DNA from: Gammaproteobacteria bacterium
GTDB taxonomy: Bacteria > Pseudomonadota > Gammaproteobacteria > SZUA-229
Direction of reading: 5' to 3'
Length of the DNA stretch: 35,750 nt
NCBI GenBank assembly: GCA_016744065.1
Contig: JADGFA010000031.1
Span: 1 to 35,750 of the forward strand
Both the position numbers and the translations under genes were made by a program. The notes beneath the pieces are model-generated. The model searched no databases. It was not told the DNA's origin and saw only the letters and a list, made by a program, of their open reading frames with translations. Shown in pieces: positions 8,242 through 16,298 of the stretch (position 1 is its first letter; each line of letters begins with the position of its first letter).

Positions 8242-8452
8242 TACTTTCCCCAGTAATATTTTTTGTATAATTTTGTGTATGACAGGCATAGGCCGGTAAA
8301 ATTCAGTAATAACATATTGTATAGCGTAAGGTGTTTATAGACACTACAGATTTATATTTCAAAGTATATTTTTAACTGATCTCTAATTATCAGGTTAGAA
8401 AACGTCATACTTTTGCAAATTATGCCATAGCTTATAGATTAATTGCAGACAT

Positions 8453-8474
8453 AAAAAAGGCTGCTAATGCAGCC
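8453..8474 (-). terminator. Rho-independent terminator of the cytochrome c4 gene
   Basis: GGCTGC (8459-8464), loop TAAT, GCAGCC (8469-8474), followed on the minus strand by six T (8458-8453). It lies 29 bp after the cytochrome stop codon. Confidence 0.85.
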
Positions 8475-8502
8475 CTTTCTAATATTTACAATTAAGAGAA
8501 GC

Positions 8503-9114
8503 CTATTTCATTTGAGCAATATAGTTAGCTACAGCTTCTATTTCAGTAGCCGTCATTTTATTTGCTACATTATGCATCATCTTATTACTGTCGTTAGTAC
8601 GCTTACTATCACGGAAAGCATTTAACTGGCTAATGGTGTAAGTTGCATGCTGACCGGCGAGTGCTGGAAATTTAGCTGCAGGGTTACCGGAACCGTTTAT
8701 ACCGTGACAGCCCATGCATGCAGGTACATGTGATGTTATATTACCACCACGATAAATTGCCTGACCTAGTGCAACCTTAGTGTTATCGGCTGTTGCTACT
8801 GTGCCTGCTTTGCTGGCAAAAAATGCGGCTACATTGGCAATATCTTCGTCGGTTGCAAGGGTTGCAGCCATTCCGGTCATTGTATCGTCTGTGCGAGCAC
8901 CGCTTTTATAGTCTTTAAGCTGTTTGGTGATGTATTGAGCGTGCTGACCTGCCAGTTTAGGAAACATATCAACGACACTGTTACCGTCAGGCATATGACA
9001 ACCTGCACAGATTGCACCTGCAGTTTCTTCACCGGCTTTAATGTCAGCCGCTAGTACAGAGGCATTCAGGCCGACTGTCAGGCTAAATATTGCAAGCAGA
9101 GATTTAAAATTCAT
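8503..9114 (-). CDS. Dihaem cytochrome c4
   Basis: Periplasmic dihaem electron carrier, usually feeding cbb3- or other terminal oxidases. The 203-residue precursor has a Sec signal (about 1-22, ending VLAA). Each of its two homologous halves carries one haem site: CAGCH at residues 36-40 and CMGCH at 133-137. Repeated elements FPKLAGQHAQYITKQL and FPALAGQHATYTISQL mark the duplicated fold, and candidate axial methionines occur in TMTGMAAT and KMMHN. The length matches the c4 family, and the gene sits between dsbA and engB as in several gammaproteobacteria. A GGAG lies about 12 bases upstream of the ATG. Confidence 0.95.
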   Translation of the reverse strand: MNFKSLLAIFSLTVGLNASVLAADIKAGEETAGAICAGCHMPDGNSVVDMFPKLAGQHAQYITKQLKDYKSGARTDDTMTGMAATLATDEDIANVAAFFASKAGTVATADNTKVALGQAIYRGGNITSHVPACMGCHGINGSGNPAAKFPALAGQHATYTISQLNAFRDSKRTNDSNKMMHNVANKMTATEIEAVANYIAQMK

Positions 9115-9356
9115 TGTTTGTATTCTCCAAACGGGTATACGTCTTTTAAGTTAACGTTAAATAAATATGTGTTGCCGTTGATTTGCCTAAACAGGTCACG
9201 AGCAAAAAGTGGCGCAATATTACACTAGATCGGCTATTTCATCAATTTTGGCAGGTTATTTTCCTCAAACTATTTACCCATAAGGGGCATGGAAAATTCG
9301 CCGTATTCCCATAACATTGGTAATATTCGCCAGAATTTAAGATTAAAGAGTTAGCT

Positions 9357-9956
9357 ATGGTTAGTAATTATCGTAATGCGTCCTATTTTATCAGTGCAAG
9401 CAGGGCCAGTGAGTTTCCTGGCCATGAAATGCTGGAAGTCGGCTTTGCAGGGCGATCTAATGCAGGAAAATCCAGTGCTATCAATACCTTATGTGATCAA
9501 AAGTCATTGGCGCGCACCAGTAAAACGCCGGGGCGTACCCAGCTAATAAATTTTTTCCCCATTGATGATGTGCGTTGTCTGGTGGATTTACCTGGTTATG
9601 GTTATGCCAAAGTACCGGAAAAAATACGTCGAGAATGGCAAAAGTTAATGGAGTCATATTTAGGTGAAAGAAAACAGCTTCGCGGATTAGTGGTTATTAT
9701 GGACATTCGTCATCCATTAAAAGATTATGATATGCAAATGCTGGACTGGTGTGATCAGATGGGAACCCCTGTGCATGTTTTGTTAACCAAAGCAGATAAA
9801 CTTAAAAAGGGGGCAGCAAGTAAACAGCTTTTAAGTGTTAGAAAAATATTAAAAGATGAGGGTTTTAAGGCAACGGTGCAAATGTTTTCAGCATTAAAGA
9901 AAACCGGTATAGATGATTTACAGAAAGTGCTAAATGAATGGCTTGAGCTTGATTAA
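9357..9956 (+). CDS. engB: Ribosome biogenesis GTPase EngB (YihA/YsxC)
   Basis: Essential-type GTPase involved in assembly of the large ribosomal subunit. The 199-residue product is full length. GTPase motifs are present in order: the P loop GRSNAGKSS (32-40), the switch I region with SKTPGRTQ (55-62), the G3 motif DLPGYG (77-82), the G4 motif TKAD (144-147) and a G5-like SALKKTG (178-184). The ATG at 9357 matches the usual N terminus, where a short lead precedes the first strand. Transcription converges on polA across a 411-bp gap that holds a predicted small RNA and a terminator. Confidence 0.97.
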   Translation: MVSNYRNASYFISASRASEFPGHEMLEVGFAGRSNAGKSSAINTLCDQKSLARTSKTPGRTQLINFFPIDDVRCLVDLPGYGYAKVPEKIRREWQKLMESYLGERKQLRGLVVIMDIRHPLKDYDMQMLDWCDQMGTPVHVLLTKADKLKKGAASKQLLSVRKILKDEGFKATVQMFSALKKTGIDDLQKVLNEWLELD

Positions 9957-10054
9957 ACAAGATTACATTATAAGAACATGAGATTTACAGGGGGCGTGTA
10001 TTGAAGTGACTGTGGTAGTGATTAAATTTCTGGGTGAATTGAATACTTATGAAT

Positions 10055-10088
10055 AAAAAAACCCTGGCCACCAGGGAAGTGGTCAGGG
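10055..10088 (-). terminator. Terminator of the predicted small RNA
   Basis: Arms 10062-10071 and 10079-10088 pair with one non-Watson-Crick position. A shorter alternative, CCCTGG/CCAGGG, also forms. Both are followed on the minus strand by seven T (10061-10055). There is no T run on the plus-strand side, so the element points left. Confidence 0.75.
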
Positions 10089-10199
10089 GTAACATAGAGG
10101 CCGGCTTGGGGAGGCTAGCCTCAACTTCGCTCGCTTAAGGGAGGCAAGCGAGCTTGCGCTGGGCTTTAGCGCAATTCTTGAATTTATGTAACTTCCTGT
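10055..10199 (-). ncRNA. Predicted small RNA between polA and engB (Spot 42 / ErsA position)
   Basis: On the minus strand a predicted RNA of about 145 nt runs from near 10199 to a hairpin followed by seven T (ends near 10055). Its body has four hairpins: GCGCT/AGCGC (10156-10172), an eight-pair stem (10129-10136 with 10146-10153) whose nine-base loop reads GCCUCCCUU in the RNA, a GAGGCUAGCCUC palindrome (10111-10122), and the terminator. It is far richer in G+C than its surroundings. Spot 42 of enterics and ErsA of Pseudomonas are encoded at this same place downstream of polA and have similar lengths (about 110 and 130 nt). I see no clear primary-sequence match to either, so homology is not claimed. 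The 5' end is inferred from a promoter-like sequence. Confidence 0.6.
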
Positions 10200-10204
10200 T
10201 AATA

Positions 10205-10232
10205 AGTAAAGTTCAATTCAGGTACTTGTCAA
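10205..10232 (-). promoter_or_regulatory. Candidate promoter of the predicted small RNA
   Basis: On the minus strand a perfect TTGACA (10232-10227) is followed after 16 bp by TTTACT (10210-10205), four of six bases matching the -10 consensus. Initiation would fall near 10199. It lies on the small-RNA side of the polA terminator. Confidence 0.45.
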
Positions 10233-10266
10233 AATGAAGACGACGAGTGGTGAGTTATTTTTGAGT

Positions 10267-10296
10267 AAAAAACACCCTGAATTCAGGGTGTTTTTT
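10267..10296. terminator. Bidirectional terminator for polA and engB
   Basis: A perfect 30-bp palindrome, arms 10267-10281 and 10282-10296, with CACCCTGAATTCAGGGTG as its core and A6/T6 flanks. It works in either direction and is 71 bp past the polA stop codon, separating polA transcription from the predicted small RNA. Confidence 0.9.
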
Positions 10297-10367
10297 TATA
10301 AATCTTAAGCCTGCCCTAAACAAAGCTCCCTATATAATTGTTATTATTAATAGTTTTTGATATCAGT

Positions 10368-13064
10368 TTAATGTGCCTCATCCCAGTTTATGCCTGTACC
10401 GATATCAACGACCAGAGGAACATTCAGATCAGCGGCACTTTCCATTTCTTCATGTAATAACTGGCTTAAGGCATCCGCCTGATTTTTGGCAACTTCAAAT
10501 ACCAGTTCATCGTGTACCTGCATAATCATAAGTGCTGATATGTCTGATTTTTGTAATCGACGGTATACATTTATCATGGCGCATTTAATGATATCTGCAG
10601 CAGTTCCCTGCATAGGTGCATTGATAGCTGTGCGTTCAGCATATTGTCGGCGCATACCATTACGAGCATTTATTTCTGGTAAATACAGGCGTCGGCCAAA
10701 CAGGGTTTCCACATAACCTGTGTCATGAGCGGCCTCTCGAGTATTATCCATATATTTTTTTACGCCTGGGTAGCGTTCGAAGTAAAGGTCAATGTAATCC
10801 TGTGCCTGGTAGCGGGTTACATTTAGCTGTTTAGCCAGACCAAATGCAGACATGCCATAAATGAGGCCGAAATTAATAGCCTTGGCTGCACGTCGTTGTT
10901 CTGTCTCCACTTCTTCCAGTGTTACAGCAAATACTTCAGCGGCAGTAGCACGGTGAATATCCTTGCCCTCTTTAAATGCCTTTAGCAGACTTTTGTCGCC
11001 GGACAGGTGGGCCATTATGCGTAATTCAATCTGAGAATAATCGGCTGCTAAAATACAGTTACCTTCATCAGCTACAAATGCCTTACGAATGCGTCGACCC
11101 TCTTCTGAACGAATTGGAATATTCTGTAAATTAGGGTCACTGGATGACATACGCCCGGTGGCTGCACCGGTCTGATGATAGCTTGTGTGTACCCGGCCCG
11201 TATTATCATCAATCAGTTTGGGTAGTTTATCTGTGTAGGTTGATTTAAGTTTACTTAAGCCGCGGTGCTCCAGTATAAGGCGGGGTAATTCATATTCCTC
11301 AGCTAGCTCCTGTAAAACATCTTCAGCAGTAGAGGGTTGGCCTTTAGGCGTTTTACGAATGACAGGTAATTCCATTTTTTCAAAGAAAATAGTCTGAATT
11401 TGCTTAGGTGATGCCAGGTTAAATTCCTCACCTGCAACGTCATAAGCCTGCTGCTCAATTTCTGCCATGCGCGTTGTTAGTTGCTGGCTTTGTTTGATCA
11501 GCATATCGGCATCTATTTTTACGCCATTACGTTCAATATGTTGAATAATAGGCATCAAAGGCAGTTCTATTTCATTGTAAACCTTGAGCAGGCTAGGTGT
11601 TTCTTCTAGCTGGGCGTGGATACACTGATGCAGGCGCAGGGTAATATCTGCATCTTCCGCTGCATAGGGTCCGGCTTTATCCAGCTCTACCTGATTAAAA
11701 GTGAGCTGCTTAACCCCCTTGCCTGCGATATCTTCAAAATGAATGGTATTGTGATTTAAAAAGCGGCTGGCCATACTGTCCATATCATGGCGTTTGGTAG
11801 AATCCAGAACAAATGATTCCAGCAAAGTATCATCATGAATACCCTGCATCTGTATGCCATGGTTCTGTAATACATGAGCATCATATTTAAGGTTCTGGCC
11901 TAATTTAGCCGTATTCGGGTCTTCTAGTAGTGCTTTCAGGCCGCCAAGCACAATCTCTTCAGTTAATTGCTGTGGAGCATCTTCATAATCATGATCAAAA
12001 GGAACATAGGCAGCTTTGCCTGGCTCAACTGAAAATGATACCCCTACGATTTTTGCCTGCATATAATTAAGGCTGGTGGTTTCTGTATCAAATGCAAATA
12101 TCTCAGCTTTTTTAAGTTGGCTGAGCCAGAGATTAAATTCTTTTTGTGTTAATACCGTCTGATAGTCAGTCTCTATATCGGCTTTCAGTGCTGTAACGCC
12201 GCCTGTCGATTCGCCTCCTAATTCAGTTAGCCAGCTTTTTAGTTCAAATTCGGAATAGAGTGCCCTGAGGTTCTCAGTATTTGCCGGTTGCAGTTGTAAA
12301 TTTTTAGGGGCTTTATCCAGCTCTACATCACAGATAATGGTTGCAAGCTGATAAGACAAAGGGAGTTGTTCAAGGCCTTCACGTAGGTAGTCCCCTACTT
12401 TGCCTTTAAACTCATCGGCACAGGCAATAATATTGTCCACGGATTTATATTGAGTTAACCATTTAACCGCCGTTTTAGGCCCTACCTTATTAATGCCTGG
12501 TATGTTATCTGCGGTATCGCCTATTAGTGCCAGGTAGTCAATAATTTGATTGGTTGAAACGCCAAACTTTTCCATAACGGATTCAGGTGTGCTGATGTGG
12601 TTATTCATGGTATTAATCAGGGTGATTTTATCAGTGACTAACTGGGCCAGGTCTTTATCGCCTGTAGAAATTAAAACATCATGTCCATCTGCTTCTGCCT
12701 GACGTGCCAGAGTGCCAATGACATCATCAGCTTCAACGCCGGATACAACAATGCGCGGGTAACCCAATGCATCGACTAACTGATGAATAGGTTCAATCTG
12801 GCTACGTAGATCATCTGGCATGGGTGGCCGATGCGCTTTATATTCTTTATAAAGGTCACTACGGAATGTTTTACCTTTGGCATCAAACACCACCGCCATA
12901 TATTCAGGCTTATATTCATCTACCAGTTTCTTAAGCATGTTTATAACGCCGTAAATAGCACCGGTGGGCTGGCCTTTTGAGTTTTCCAGAGGGGGAAGAG
13001 CATGAAATGCCCTGAATAAATAAGATGAACCATCAACTAAAACTAAGGGGGCTTTTTTTGTCAT
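10368..13064 (-). CDS. polA: DNA polymerase I
   Basis: Replicative gap-filling and repair polymerase, 898 residues, full length. The 5' nuclease domain (about 1-285) begins with LVLVDGSSYLFRAFHAL and holds the acidic clusters VVFDAKG, SGVEADDVIG and IGDTADNIPG. The 3'-5' proofreading domain (about 310-490) keeps its acidic sites: DTET in FAFDTETTSL, the NLKYD segment and AAEDAD, so proofreading should be active. The polymerase domain (about 520-898) shows motif A DYSQIELRIMAH, motif B RRAAKAINFGLIYG and motif C QVHDELVFE. It is divergent from the LOG-family gene with only 59 bp between, and is followed by a strong terminator. Confidence 0.98.
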   Translation of the reverse strand: MTKKAPLVLVDGSSYLFRAFHALPPLENSKGQPTGAIYGVINMLKKLVDEYKPEYMAVVFDAKGKTFRSDLYKEYKAHRPPMPDDLRSQIEPIHQLVDALGYPRIVVSGVEADDVIGTLARQAEADGHDVLISTGDKDLAQLVTDKITLINTMNNHISTPESVMEKFGVSTNQIIDYLALIGDTADNIPGINKVGPKTAVKWLTQYKSVDNIIACADEFKGKVGDYLREGLEQLPLSYQLATIICDVELDKAPKNLQLQPANTENLRALYSEFELKSWLTELGGESTGGVTALKADIETDYQTVLTQKEFNLWLSQLKKAEIFAFDTETTSLNYMQAKIVGVSFSVEPGKAAYVPFDHDYEDAPQQLTEEIVLGGLKALLEDPNTAKLGQNLKYDAHVLQNHGIQMQGIHDDTLLESFVLDSTKRHDMDSMASRFLNHNTIHFEDIAGKGVKQLTFNQVELDKAGPYAAEDADITLRLHQCIHAQLEETPSLLKVYNEIELPLMPIIQHIERNGVKIDADMLIKQSQQLTTRMAEIEQQAYDVAGEEFNLASPKQIQTIFFEKMELPVIRKTPKGQPSTAEDVLQELAEEYELPRLILEHRGLSKLKSTYTDKLPKLIDDNTGRVHTSYHQTGAATGRMSSSDPNLQNIPIRSEEGRRIRKAFVADEGNCILAADYSQIELRIMAHLSGDKSLLKAFKEGKDIHRATAAEVFAVTLEEVETEQRRAAKAINFGLIYGMSAFGLAKQLNVTRYQAQDYIDLYFERYPGVKKYMDNTREAAHDTGYVETLFGRRLYLPEINARNGMRRQYAERTAINAPMQGTAADIIKCAMINVYRRLQKSDISALMIMQVHDELVFEVAKNQADALSQLLHEEMESAADLNVPLVVDIGTGINWDEAH

Positions 13065-13123
13065 AAGAGAATCAATTTTGCAGATAAAATAATTGCGGGT
13101 ATTATGACATTAATAATAAATAG

Positions 13124-13849
13124 ATGGTAAACCGGATGATAAAAAAAGATGCAGTGCCAGAGCGTGATCCAGATATGGAACTCAATAGAGAGTCCTGGCG
13201 AGTATTTAAAATAATGTCAGAGTTTGTTGATGGTTTTGAGCAACTGTGCCATATCAAACCTGCGGTAAGCATATTTGGTTCTGCCCGGGTTAATGAAAAC
13301 TCTGGCGATTATAAAAAAGCCAGAGAAGTTGCGCGAATATTATCTGATGCGGGCTTTGCAATTATCTCCGGGGGTGGGCCGGGAATAATGGAAGCCGCAA
13401 ACCGGGGGGGAGCAGAAGGAAAGTCGGAGAGTATTGGTCTGAATATTGAGTTACCAAAAGAGCAGGTTCCAAACCCATACCAGACGTTAAGTTTACATTT
13501 TAGCCATTTTTTTACACGTAAAGTGATGTTTGTTAAATATGCAGCAGCTTATGTAGTTTGCCCTGGTGGTTTTGGTACATTAGATGAAATGGCAGAAATG
13601 TTAACCCTGGTTCAAACAGGAAAAACACCAAAAATACCTGTTATATTAATGAACAGCCAATTCTGGCAGCCCTTATTAGACTGGTTTGAAAATACACTGT
13701 GCCAACAGAATATGATTACCAGAAAAGATTTGGCGTTATTTACAGTAGTGGATGAACCAGAGCAGGCATTAAATGAAATAATGAAATTTTATAAAGACAG
13801 GGATATTCATCCTACTAAAGAAGAATTAGATAAACTTTTACACTTATAA
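13124..13849 (+). CDS. LOG family protein (nucleotide 5'-monophosphate phosphoribohydrolase-like)
   Basis: Rossmann-fold enzyme of the TIGR00730/LOG family, whose members release the base from nucleoside 5'-monophosphates or cytokinin ribotides. The 241-residue product has the signatures SGGGPGIMEAANRGG (82-96) and PGGFGTLDE (147-155), which bind phosphate and carry the catalytic Glu. The N terminus (1-40) is a helical extension also seen in other proteobacterial members. A substrate cannot be assigned; purine or pyrimidine monophosphates are more likely than cytokinins in this setting. A second ATG at 13136 is possible. The next gene starts one base after the stop, so the two are co-transcribed. 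Confidence 0.9.
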   Translation: MVNRMIKKDAVPERDPDMELNRESWRVFKIMSEFVDGFEQLCHIKPAVSIFGSARVNENSGDYKKAREVARILSDAGFAIISGGGPGIMEAANRGGAEGKSESIGLNIELPKEQVPNPYQTLSLHFSHFFTRKVMFVKYAAAYVVCPGGFGTLDEMAEMLTLVQTGKTPKIPVILMNSQFWQPLLDWFENTLCQQNMITRKDLALFTVVDEPEQALNEIMKFYKDRDIHPTKEELDKLLHL

Positions 13850-13850
13850 A

Positions 13851-14645
13851 ATGAAATTTATGATTAATATTATAATACTTTTAATTGTTTTTTATGGTCT
13901 TAGCTGTATTGCTTTGTATTTTTTACAGGATAAATTAATTTTTTCCCCACCTGCACCAATAAAGAACATATATCAATCGGTTAGCCATAATGAAATAATG
14001 TTTTCCGTTAATAATGAGCAACGACATGGATGGAAAACAAGTGTTGATTCTACTAAAAATAAAACCATTATATATTTTGGCGGCAATGCTGAAGATGTGG
14101 TGTATTTAAATTTTGAAGCAAAAGAGTTTAATATTCATCAGAGTATATCGATTAATCATCCGGGGTATGGGAAAAGTACGGGCAAGCCTTCACAGCAAAG
14201 TTTTTATAAAAATGCGCTTGAAGTTTATGATATGGTTGTAGAAAAGTACCAGTTAAAACCGCAGGAAATAATTATAATGGGTCGGAGTCTTGGTTCATCT
14301 GTTGCTACTTACCTTGCAGCGAACAGACAGATAGCGGGTCTTATTTTAATAACACCTTTTGATAGTATTGAAAATATGGCATCACAACAATATCGATTTT
14401 TCCCGATAAAATATTTGTTGAAACATTCGTTTCCGACGATGGAATATATAGCTCAGATTAAGAGCCCCGTGTTAATGTTGGCAGCAGTGGATGATGAAAT
14501 AATTTCTGATATAAATTTGAAAAATTTATATCAGAATGCCGGTGATAATAGTCGATTAATCCGATATACAGGCGTTGGGCATAATACAATACAAATGCAT
14601 GCTGATTATTATGCTGAAATAAATATATTTATAAATGCTTTATAA
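13851..14645 (+). CDS. Membrane-anchored alpha/beta hydrolase (BEM46/ABHD13-like)
   Basis: A 264-residue serine hydrolase. One N-terminal hydrophobic helix (about 3-25) followed by LQDKLIFSPP is the usual start of this membrane-anchored group, so the catalytic domain should face the periplasm. The nucleophile elbow is GRSLGS with Ser146. An oxyanion-type strand ends in FGGNAED. The acid is probably Asp214 or Asp215 in AAVDDEI, and the base is His244 in GVGHN. The NHPGYGKSTGKPSQ segment is strongly characteristic. The natural substrate is unknown (ester or thioester). It begins one base after the LOG-family stop codon, with a second in-frame Met four codons later. Confidence 0.88.
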   Translation: MKFMINIIILLIVFYGLSCIALYFLQDKLIFSPPAPIKNIYQSVSHNEIMFSVNNEQRHGWKTSVDSTKNKTIIYFGGNAEDVVYLNFEAKEFNIHQSISINHPGYGKSTGKPSQQSFYKNALEVYDMVVEKYQLKPQEIIIMGRSLGSSVATYLAANRQIAGLILITPFDSIENMASQQYRFFPIKYLLKHSFPTMEYIAQIKSPVLMLAAVDDEIISDINLKNLYQNAGDNSRLIRYTGVGHNTIQMHADYYAEINIFINAL

Positions 14646-14721
14646 AATAAATCAGATTGTTCTGTCGCCCTGAGTAAATGTGGGATGACAGGCAGAGCTG
14701 TTAAAATTTATTTTTAATTTG

Positions 14722-14910
14722 TTACTTTTGAGCCTGCTGCTTTTGATGTACCCATAAATCATAACATTCCAGTCCGCAGAAATAAGCAACGTACTCTTCG
14801 GCTTCAGAAACGTGTGATTCGGATAAAGGCACAGACTCAAGGCAGGTTTTACAACTGATTAGTTGATCATCATCTGGTAAAGGTGAGTTTTTTAAAGCTA
14901 CATTTGACAT
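14722..14910 (-). CDS. Small four-cysteine zinc-binding protein (DUF3330-like)
   Basis: A 62-residue protein with two CxxC-type knuckles, CKTC and CGLEC, and between them the pattern VPLSESHVSEAEEYVAYF. This fits the DUF3330 family of small putative zinc-binding proteins. The track of upstream bases decides the start: AGGAG ends one base from the first ATG (14916) but seven bases from the second (14910), so the second is preferred. It stands alone, convergent with the hydrolase gene. Function unknown; a role in protein or RNA binding is only a guess. Confidence 0.7.
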   Translation of the reverse strand: MSNVALKNSPLPDDDQLISCKTCLESVPLSESHVSEAEEYVAYFCGLECYDLWVHQKQQAQK

Positions 14911-15183
14911 GGCCATACTCCTATTGCTAATGACCCGATTAGGTCTATTTTACACTTTTATAATAAGGAAATCTTATAGAAAAATATTATCAGGACTAAA
15001 AAAATAACAATAATTTTATAAAGAAAATGATGGTGTCAGGCGTCTGATAGCTTAATTACATAAACAGAATTATTAAATGCTAAATAGATGTGCTGTAATT
15101 AGTTAATAGTATCAATAACATATCAGAATATGAAATGTAGATAGTTTAAAGCATTGTTAAAATACAAGTATTAGCTATGTATT

Positions 15184-15456
15184 TTAAGCACTGTACAAAG
15201 TAAATGCGCCAATTAAAATAAAACCCGTTCCAGCCATGTAATGTAAGTATTTTTCATTAATATATTCAGAAAACAGGCTTCCTGCTAACACGCCAATAGC
15301 GGATGCGACAACTAACGCTGCTGAAGCAGCAAAAAAAACAATATATTTACTGGCTTCTTTGTCTGAAGCAAACAACATCGTTGCGAGTTGAGTCTTATCC
15401 CCAAGTTCAGCAATAAATACTGAAATAAATATAGTAAGAAATATTTTCCAATCCAT
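15184..15456 (-). CDS. GDT1/UPF0016 family membrane protein, single-repeat form
   Basis: A 90-residue integral membrane protein with three predicted helices and the family motif ELGDKTQ (17-23). GDT1/TMEM165/MneA proteins export Mn2+ or Ca2+ and normally contain two copies of this E-x-G-D-K-T repeat in about 190 residues. This protein has only one, so it should function as a dimer, or as a heterodimer with another half-size gene not seen in the window. Manganese efflux is the most likely role by family. The gene is separate from its neighbours by short non-coding spacers. Confidence 0.85.
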   Translation of the reverse strand: MDWKIFLTIFISVFIAELGDKTQLATMLFASDKEASKYIVFFAASAALVVASAIGVLAGSLFSEYINEKYLHYMAGTGFILIGAFTLYSA

Positions 15457-15513
15457 AAATAAATTTTTATCCCCTGTTTTTATTAGGCGATAACCTTAGT
15501 GAAGATGGTGCAA

Positions 15514-16056
15514 TTATATGTCAGACTTTTGATGTTCTATTGCATCATAAAAATGATTAAGGCCTGTTTTTAAGGCGTTGGCTATTATCGGATTGGCAAT
15601 GATACCACTAGAATCCAGATTACTACTTAATAAAGTGACGGATACATATGATTCATTAATTATATTACCTGACATTGTCGTCAGAACCTCTTTTAATGCG
15701 GTCTGTGCATGAGATGCCCTCGGTGATGTATTAATAAGCATTATGGGTTTATATGGAAATTCAGCGCCACTGACTAACCAGTCGAGAGCATTTTTTAATG
15801 GGCCACTGATACCGTGGGCATATTCTGGGCTTGCTATTATCAGGCCGGAAGCTTCATTAAGGGATGACTTTAATGTTTTTAAGGCAGGTATATTTTCATC
15901 TTCACGGTCAGGGTTAAATAAAGGTAGCTTATCTATTTCCCCAATTGTTATTTTAATATACTCGGGTGCTAATATTTTTAGCGCGGTAATTGCTGCGGTG
16001 TTGTATGAGGTTTTACGTAAACTGCCTGATAATGCCAGTAATTTTAAATTTTCCAT
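15514..16056 (-). CDS. NAD(P)H-dependent FMN reductase
   Basis: Flavodoxin-fold oxidoreductase of the NADPH-dependent FMN reductase (ChrR/YieF-like) family, 180 residues, normal length. The phosphate loop of the FMN site is GSLRKTSYN (11-19) and the second flavin-contact segment is ASPEYAHGISGPLKNALDW (75-93). Such enzymes reduce quinones, chromate or free flavins using NAD(P)H; the specific substrate cannot be read. An AGG lies eight bases ahead of the ATG. It faces the uncertain gene at 16299 across about 240 bp. Confidence 0.88.
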   Translation of the reverse strand: MENLKLLALSGSLRKTSYNTAAITALKILAPEYIKITIGEIDKLPLFNPDREDENIPALKTLKSSLNEASGLIIASPEYAHGISGPLKNALDWLVSGAEFPYKPIMLINTSPRASHAQTALKEVLTTMSGNIINESYVSVTLLSSNLDSSGIIANPIIANALKTGLNHFYDAIEHQKSDI

Positions 16057-16206
16057 TTAGTGCCTGCTTTTGTCGATAAAAAGCTGATTGATAATATTTG
16101 TATACGCTTGCTGATCCGTAAGAATTAACGGATGTTTACTATCAGCGATACCAGTAATAATGTCAGTAATAATTTTTTTCTTCCAAAAATACATGAGATA
16201 ATAATA

Positions 16207-16231
16207 GTTAATTTTACGCGGTTAATTTTAC
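16207..16231. repeat. Short tandem repeat GTTAATTTTAC, 14-bp period
   Basis: Two exact copies of the 11-mer at 16207-16217 and 16221-16231, separated by GCG, lie in the divergent spacer between the FMN reductase gene and the lipoprotein remnant. They could be a tandem protein-binding site, or chance in AT-rich DNA. Confidence 0.3.
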
Positions 16232-16298
16232 ACAAAATTTTTAGCAATATAGCTTTTAAATTTGAATTTTTGTGATTGATGATTGAGAATGTATTTCG

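Larger units (their letters stand above)
9957..10367. other. 411-bp gap between convergent engB and polA
   Basis: There is no protein-coding candidate here. From engB towards polA the gap holds about 100 bp of AT-rich sequence, a hairpin terminator pointing left (10055-10088), a strikingly GC-rich stretch of nested hairpins (10100-10172), a possible leftward promoter (10205-10232) and a bidirectional terminator (10267-10296). Together these describe an independent small-RNA gene on the minus strand. Confidence 0.75.

Noticed and set aside
14662..14691. Imperfect hairpin CTGTC...GACAG between the hydrolase and the zinc-binding protein genes
   Set aside because: It has no T run on either strand, so it is not convincing as a terminator.
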